Source: Zygnema cylindricum (taxonomy: Eukaryota > Streptophyta > Zygnematophyceae > Zygnematales > Zygnemataceae). From it: a stretch of DNA of 64,000 bases. The DNA is taken from NCBI GenBank assembly GCA_037447655.1, contig JBBHKE010001887.1:124853-188852 (forward strand). Reading direction: 5' to 3'. Under the pieces are notes generated by a model. The model made no database searches and was not told the origin of the DNA. It saw nothing but the letters and a program-made list of their open reading frames with translations. Position 1 is the stretch's first letter, and every line of letters starts with the position of its first letter. A program made the position numbers and the translations under genes. Positions 57,349 through 64,000 of the stretch are shown one piece after another.

Positions 57349-60300
57349 TCCAACAGCCAGCTCCATTCCCAACGTATAACACATACCCAAAAGTACACCT
57401 CCTCATCGAAGCATCCCCATAACAAGCATCACTCCAAGTGGTGATGTCAGTATTATCCCCTCCCAAATGCATCCATAGATCACTTGTTTCTATCAAGTAC
57501 CGCATGACTCTTTTGGCCACTTCCCAATCTTTCTTCTAAGATCATTCAGACTCCTACTCAATACTCCCATAGTTGCTGCTATATCAAGTCGAGCATAGTT
57601 CATAAAATAGATCAAACTACCGACAACATGTTTGTACGGAATAGTCTAATGAACTTACTTTCCTAACTCATTATCCAAGATCAAGATTCCCTCTTATGAG
57701 CTCCCCTCATTTCCCTTATTTAAGTCCATTGGAGTCGTACAACTATTTGCTTTATCCATTTGAAATTTTTGCAGCATATTTCCAATTGCTTCCTTTTGAG
57801 TTAGTCTAATCGTTTTCTTCTCATTATACCTCTCCATCTGAATTCCCAAAATATACTTTGCCTCCCCCAAATCTTTTATTTCAAATCTACACTTTAGATC
57901 ATTTTTCAATCTATTAATTTTCTCCATTGATTTACTCAAAACCAGCAAATCATCAACATACATGGCAATGAAAATTATACCTTCCTCGTCCTCAAATAAA
58001 TAGATGGAATGATCCGAACTGATTCGAATATATTACAAACTCGTTAAAAACTCGTCCAGCTTCTTGTTCCATTGGCGTTGCTGTAGTTGGAGCTTGCTTT
58101 AGTCCATAAAGGGACTTTATCAATCTGCACACCTTACTTTCTTCACCTTTCTCCACAAATCCTTTCGGTTGTCGCATGAAGATCTCCTATTCCAATTCTT
58201 CGTGAAAGAATGCGGTTTTGATGTCCATCACGTGCACTTCCATGTCTTCCCCTGCCGCTAGACTAAGTAGATTCCAGACAGAGGGAAATCTAAAAACCGG
58301 AGCGAAGGTCTCCTCATAATCAATTCCCTCTTTTTGTGTAAACCCCTTTGCCACTAATCTGGCCTTATATCGCTCCATAGTGTTATCCGGATTGAGCTTC
58401 AACTTAAATACCCACTTGCATCCTATCGGCCTTCTATCCGGAGGACAAGCCATCAACTCCCATGTGTTTGCTTCCATAATGGAAGCCATCTCATCATTAA
58501 TAGCTGTCACCCATCTACTACGTTCTGGACTATTAATTGCTTATGAGAAAGTATGGGGTTCGCTCATATGTGAGAGCTTAGTTACCTTGTTTTTCACTTG
58601 TCTCTCTTGATGTCTCTTGCTGCTTCTCCTTCCTCCTTCAAACTTTGACGCTAGGATCGAGGGTAATCTCGGGTTTCTTTGAACAACTTCACCTTCTCCC
58701 CTATCCGTGGAGTCTATCTTCGATCGTTCATCGTCTGTTTCTGGTCTTTCCTCGTTTTCTTCCTCGGTTTGAACCGGAAGATGTGACTCCATGAGAGGGT
58801 TACTCTCGGTCAGTTTTTTCTCTTCTTCTGCAAGGTCAAGCTGAACTGGAGTTTGGTTAGAAGAATCGGAATCTAACTCATTTTCGGATTCAATTCAAAT
58901 TTGGACCAGTTTTGTGTACTTAAAGGGTATATGGACTCTCCTTCATCCATAACTATCAAGTGTTTTACTAGAATTATGTCTTCTCTTTTAAGATCATAAA
59001 CTCTATACCCCTGTACATTTTCATCATACCCAAGTAAGTGTCCTGGCTTTCCTCTTGCATCAAACTTTCAATCAGATTTTTTTGTGTTTAGACTAAATAC
59101 TTGACTTCCAAACACCTTTAAGTGTGAAATATTAGGTTTTCTACCTGTCCATCTTTCATAAGGTGTTTGTTCTTTTACCGCCGAGGTAAGGACTATATTT
59201 TTGAGATAGTTAGCACAATTTATAGCTTCTGCCCAAAATCATTTTCTTATCTTTTTATCTGTTAACATACTACGGGCTCTATCACTTAATGTCCGATTTA
59301 GTCTCTCAGCAACACCATTTTGTTCTGGGTTCTTTGGGTCAGTCTTTTGGTATTGAACCCCTTCCTCTTTCAACTAATCCTGAAACTCATTAGAAGTGAA
59401 TTTCCCCCCATTATCACTCCTCACTCTCTTTATAGGTGTCTCATGGAGCTTTTCACTCCATGCTTTGTACTTTTTAAAAAAGCCGAAGCCTCAAATTTGT
59501 TTTTCATGAAATATACTCTAGAGTATCTAGACGAATCATCAGTGATAGTGAGCATAAATATTTTCCCTCCAACTGATGGCACTTTGGCCGGTCCCCATAT
59601 GTCATTATGAACCAAATCTAATACCTTTTGACCCTTATATGTTGTAGCTTTTGGAAAAGGCAATCTGTGGGCTTTTCCTTAATCACACCCACTACAATCA
59701 TCCAAAGTCTCATTATCTTCAAAATGTATTCCCTCAACTACACCCATTTTCTTCATTTCTTTTAATCTATCTAGATGCACATATCCCAATCTTTTATGCC
59801 ACATCATTAAATCACTTACACCAGCGTAGTAAACTCTCGTCTTACCATTACTCAAATTTAGCCTAAACATTCCTTGGCTACCCTTTCCAGCTGTGAAGTA
59901 CACTACATTCTCATAACTAGCAACAAAGACTCCATTCTTAGTACTAGTCTCAAAACCCTTATCATCTAAGACCGACTTAGAGATAATATTCTTGTTCAAC
60001 TCAAGAATAAAAAGTACATCTACGAAAGTGACTATAGATGCCTTACCATCAACTAAGACTCTCAAATCTACATATCCCACTAAATTAGTGGTTACTATTC
60101 TCCGATCCCCATTCTCAATCTCTATAGTAGGGATCTTTCTCATTTTGGTAAACAATGGCTTCTCTCTAAACATATGCATAGAGGCTCATGAGTCAATGAT
60201 CCAACCTTCTTCAAGAGCTTCTTTCTCTCCACCAAAAGCACACTTTTGCCTCCTTGGAATCTCCGGCTCACCTTTCACCTCCAACTCCTCGTTGAGGAGA

Positions 60301-61353
60301 AGTTCACCATCGTCATCATCGGAGTCCTCTCCCATGACTTCTGTTGCCACAAATGCCTTTTTTTTCCTTACGGCTGGTTTTCCAATCGGTTCCTCCTTAT
60401 ATCTCAACTCCGTTAACTTAGTGCACTCCGCCATATAGTGTCCCGACTTCTTACAAATATGGCAAAGCCCCTTCGGAGCCCTTAGTCCAGATCCGTCATG
60501 ATTCCCTTTTCCTCCTCCACCAAAGTACCCATAAGGTTTCTTCGAATTCTTATCCCCCAAGATAGTACAAGCAGCCAATGCTTGAACACTCTTTCCTCCC
60601 TTAAGAATCTTTATTGTGCTTTCACGAAACCAAAATCATCCTCACAACAGAATTCCATATCCAAAGATGATCTAACAAATCTTGAACCTTGTTAAAAATG
60701 TTTTCATAATCATCTAGGAGTTTCATCAGCAAAGTATTCACCTTCTCTTTCTCGCTCTCCCTTTTCCCTACACACTCTTAATTCATGAATAACCTAGCCA
60801 AGTCATTACAAAAAGATAACATCTTTCCCCCTTTGTACACATATGCTTGTACCTTATGATCTGCCAGCTTCTGTTCCTAAATCGTACCACTCTTGTAAAT
60901 GTTGACAAGAGCTTCCCACAACTCGTATGCCTTATCCACATAAAGATGAGGTGTAGCCACTCTCTGAGTGAGACGCCCGAGAATAAAATGAATCGTATTG
61001 TTGAAATCCCAAATTTCAGTATCATTCGACTCAGTTTTTTGAACATCTGCTACTAAAGCCGATCCAGTAGCCATTGGTGTGAGTTTCTCCTTCCCCTTCA
61101 CCTTCCCTATGTCCAACACGATGCTTTCTCCAACATCCTCTATTTCCTCTACCCTCGCAGATCCTCATGTGAACCGAGATCCTCTAAACCTTGGTGGAAC
61201 TCCCAATTTTAGGGATGGGCAACGCACACGACCACTAACTATGCCCCATAGCCGTTTAATAAACAATGCACCCCTCATCATGATTTCCTAACAAATGAAC
61301 CTTGTTCCATTAAAAATGGCCAACCTATAGGGTGGGCCTATAACCCGTTATTC
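57349..61353 (-). pseudogene. Copia element B: gag-pol, 3'-truncated, near copy of element A
   Basis: 57349-61139 repeats 48413-52203 of element A at a constant offset of 8,936 with no indel; all translated frames I compared are identical, including the stops in protease, RT and RNase H. Domains on the minus strand: gag start (ATG 61365, with stops), gag core 61119-60877, CCHC knuckle within 60578-60186, protease/GAG-pre-integrase 60179-59679, integrase to about 58840, RT 58510-57694 (active site MYVDDLLVL), RNase H start to 57349 where it is cut off in the GAGCW block. From 61140 to the LTR the sequence is homologous to A but diverged. Confidence 0.9.
61331..61345 (-). other. Primer-binding site of element B, half-tRNA type
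   Basis: On the minus strand GGTTATAGGCCCACC: 14 of 15 bases of the complement of the plant tRNA-iMet anticodon arm, 8 nt from the LTR. The best preserved of the three. Confidence 0.75.
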
Positions 61354-61431
61354 TGTGACCTCCATTGGTACACAGAATGTTTAGCTTATGTGAAGCCAGT
61401 TGGATAGTATTTGCACTTTTGACTTTGGCAT

Positions 61432-63097
61432 AAATTTTGTCGTGCATGTGTCAAATAACATGAAGATGCATGCAATATCATCAGTTGTGCTCAAATTAAA
61501 CTCAAATGATAGCGAGATATCGGAAATGAAATAAATCATAAAAGTAAAAATGGGTAAATACAACAACAGGCAAGGTGGAAGAAAAAGAAAGGTCAACGAC
61601 TTAGCTGGTTATGGTTAGGTCGGTTTATCAGTAAGCCGATGGATGATCACTAGGCCCCACGGTCAATTTATATTCCTTGCAGGAGTTATCTTATCAAGGA
61701 TAATCTGAATTTATACTTAAATAGAATAAATCAAAGCATAAACAACCGAGAAAGATAAATAAAAACCGAAAATGACAATATGCCCGACACTTATGAGGTT
61801 TCAGATTACCAAACTCAAAAGATGCGCAAAAGCCAAATAGAAATAAATACACAATCACAATAAATAAAAACAACACAACAATAATCCCAACATGCAACTT
61901 CCACACTAATTAAAGTTCAGCCACAGTCGGGAAAAGAAGTTTGTGTTGTGAGATCGCGGTCAAAATCCACTCAAAAGGATGAGAAAAGTGAAGAGAAACC
62001 GTGTAGGTATTGGCCGAAGCCGTATAGATTAATTTGTAAGGCTTTACAAGATATTGATAATGTAATAGAAAACTAGACGCTTCAGGCAAAGGCAGAAAAT
62101 CGCCTCTAAGCTGTCCGGACAATTTTACAAATAAAAAGATGGCTGCAGAGAATCCTCAATACTTAAAATAAATCAAATGATTAATTCCTGCACTTCAAAA
62201 TTGTGTGCAAGAAATGATGCGAAATGCACTAAGTAACCAAAACTACGCCTAGCAAAAACAAGCCAATCAGAGTACAGCGTGCTATGTAAATATTTGCGTC
62301 TAGTTTGGATTCAGCCTATAGAAAGCCGAAATCCTATGCCTTAGTTACAGAATGTATAACCTACGGATTAAAACCCTTCCTATCTACATGTGAATGCGTG
62401 AACCTACAAATGGTTCACGACTTAAAATAGTCCAATGACGTCGCTTCGTCAGAATTGACAGTCGATTTGTCTGTCACTTGCGTCGACGGTCCAGACGTGA
62501 TATTACAAAAATCGCATACTTTGTGTCGACGGCCGAGATGCTACTCCACGCGAAATGATTAAGATTTTCTGTCGGCCGAGATTCAAGGAAATGAAAGCTT
62601 GTACGCTAGGACTGCAAATACGGTCCACTTCGTCGTCGCGCGAATTCTAGAAAATATAAGTTGTACGGTCGACGTGAAATGATCGAAGCTACCGTCGGCG
62701 AGAATCGAGCAAAATATATATAGTACGGTAAGTTTGTTTGTCTCGACGCAATTCGAAAATGTGTCGTTGGCGAGAAATCCGGAAAAAAAATAAATAAGTA
62801 CTGCAGGACCGCAAGTACGGTCCAATTTGTGGCCGCGGGAATTCCGGTCACCGTAAGTCGTACGGTCGACGCGAAATAATCAAATACGCCGCCGACAAAA
62901 ATCGCGGAAATTATACATCGTACAGTAAGACCACGGGTACGATCCAAATCGCCATCCCGAAAATCACGGAAAATGTAGGTCGTACGGTACACGTCGTATA
63001 GTCCAGCGAAACCCAAATAATACCCAAATACAAATTAGTGTAGCGGCTGCTTGTCCTAACACCCAAATATAAACAACTAAAATAGCCGACTAGATAC
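61432..63097. mobile_element. Unclassified 1.67-kb insertion with GGCAT target duplication
   Basis: Splits the B LTR; GGCAT is present on both sides (61427-61431 and 63098-63102), whereas the A LTR reads ggcatagaatagg without interruption. The ends (aaattttgtcgtgc ... gactagatac) are not obvious inverted repeats. The right third holds a degenerate ~63-bp tandem repeat. No transposase or RT was recognised; minus-strand frames (62606-63016 and others) follow the repeat. Confidence 0.65.
62571..63000. repeat. Degenerate ~63-bp tandem repeat, seven units
   Basis: Units start near 62571, 62631, 62694, 62762, 62829, 62888 and 62951 with the pattern gtcggcgagaatc, ggaaaatata, gtcgtacggta. Spacing is 59-68 bp. 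Lies inside the insertion in the B LTR. Confidence 0.65.
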
Positions 63098-63401
63098 GGC
63101 ATGACAAATAGGTCCCATCTTGGGACGCAAAATCCTTGACCAACTACACCCCGGTGTAGCTACGACTTTGCAGAGTCCACAGCAAAAAGAATCACTGAAA
63201 TTGCTCCCTTGAGCATTAAGTTATGGCTGACCAATTTTGGCCTATAAATACAAGTGCTCTCTCGGAGAGAGGCTCAATACCAAAAAATTATTCTAAGTCC
63301 TAAACTACCTCTCTAAGCCTACTAATAGTGTACCTATCCATTCAAAATACTGTAGGGTAGAAGAAGGTACAGGTACCGCTGTACTTCTTGTACGGCCATA
63401 G

Positions 63402-64000
63402 TTGTCGAGCGTGCCTGGTAACCGGGAGGTCCAGGTTATATGTCCAAGGAGGTGTGCATGAGAAACCTGCACTCCACCCCAAATGCTGATGCTCCCTTGG
63501 ATCCGTGATAATGCCCATCTCAGTTCATTACCCCCCCCCCTAGGGATATGCATAGATAGTAAGGAGGAATGGAGTGGAAAAGAAAGGTGCACTGTACACC
63601 CCCCTAGATTTCCTTGTGCTGCTCCGTTGGGAGCCCACGAAATGCCACACTCCCCGCTACTCTCCAAAGAATAGGAAGGAAATGAGAGTCGTCCGATCCT
63701 TTCCGCAAAACTCCGGACAAACCCAAAGATGACCACAAGAGTATGCAAATAACTCCCACGTAGAAATATAGAAATAACAAATATCAGCTTTTCAGATTAA
63801 ACAATATCACCTTGCCCCAGAGAATGGAATTAAAGATAGAAATGAATGGTAATGGTGACTGAGACCTCCATTCGCCCTCAGAGTATGCAGATCCAAAAGA
63901 AGCTAATCTAGATAGTGCCGACTCCAAGTTGATATAAACCCAAATGACTGACCCCTTGACAGTCAGAACCCCAATATAGATTCACCCCTGTGAAATAACA
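63402..64000. other. Unrecognised sequence beyond the truncated B LTR
   Basis: Less AT-rich than most of the window, with a C run near 63530. The minus-strand open frame 63305-63748 partly overlaps the LTR and has no domain I recognise. Possibly another mobile element that cut the LTR. Confidence 0.35.

Larger units (their letters stand above)
61354..63401 (-). mobile_element. 5' LTR of element B, interrupted and truncated
   Basis: Two pieces: 61354-61431 and 63098-63401. Together they follow A's 3' LTR from tgtgacctccattggtaca through gagcattaagttatggctga, cctataaatacaagtg and ctaagtcctaaactacctc to cggccatagt. Then unrelated DNA begins at 63402, so the LTR's outer (U3) part is missing. Confidence 0.75.

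Noticed and set aside
62606-63016. 136-codon frame as a gene in the LTR insertion
   Set aside because: Follows the degenerate ~63-bp tandem repeat; no domain.

Overview
This is nuclear DNA from a green plant lineage (streptophyte). The one complete gene is a plant-type prolidase split by GT-AG introns. There are also plant-style 72-nt leucine-rich-repeat (LRR) exons with phase-2 introns. Most of the rest is AT-rich transposon and satellite-like sequence, dominated by Ty1/copia retroelements whose primer-binding sites match plant initiator tRNA-Met. The sequence alone does not separate a charophyte alga, a bryophyte or a vascular plant. One 10-N assembly gap lies at 20583-20592.

Layout. 1-1931: 3' end of a minus-strand copia element (RNase H, polypurine tract, LTR). 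2345-2832: long polypurine tract. 3691-3907: mariner-type MITE in front of the prolidase gene. 4062-13633: full prolidase gene, 15 exons, 496 codons. 13654-16230 and 20906-23404: two copies of a ~2.5-kb repeat, the first starting 20 bp after the prolidase stop. Between and within them lie hAT-like, mariner-like and PIF/Harbinger-like MITEs, two of them dated by 'empty site' copies in the same window. 24227-24947: interleaved inverted repeats. 24960-26515: GCTAAT-hexamer DNA encoding Asn/Ala repeats. 27261-33374: decaying LRR gene (one relic exon, six LRR exons, a Cys-rich last exon) with a copia solo LTR in it. 33375-38078: no recognisable gene, one degenerate satellite.

38079-63401 is a nest of copia elements. 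Element 1 (+) is split by element 2 (+), which carries a classical tRNA-iMet 3'-end PBS. Element 1 is cut again at 46338 by element A (-). Element B (-) at 57349-61353 shares exactly 3,791 bp (48413-52203 = 57349-61139) with A, with the same stop codons and frameshifts and no indel. Elements 1, A and B share a PBS that matches the anticodon arm, not the 3' end, of plant initiator tRNA-Met, i.e. half-tRNA priming as in copia/Ty5-type hemiviruses. A solo LTR with perfect CTATC duplications sits in A's RNase H, and a 1.67-kb unclassified insertion sits in B's LTR.

Only the prolidase gene looks functional. The LRR gene is doubtful and all retroelement reading frames are broken.
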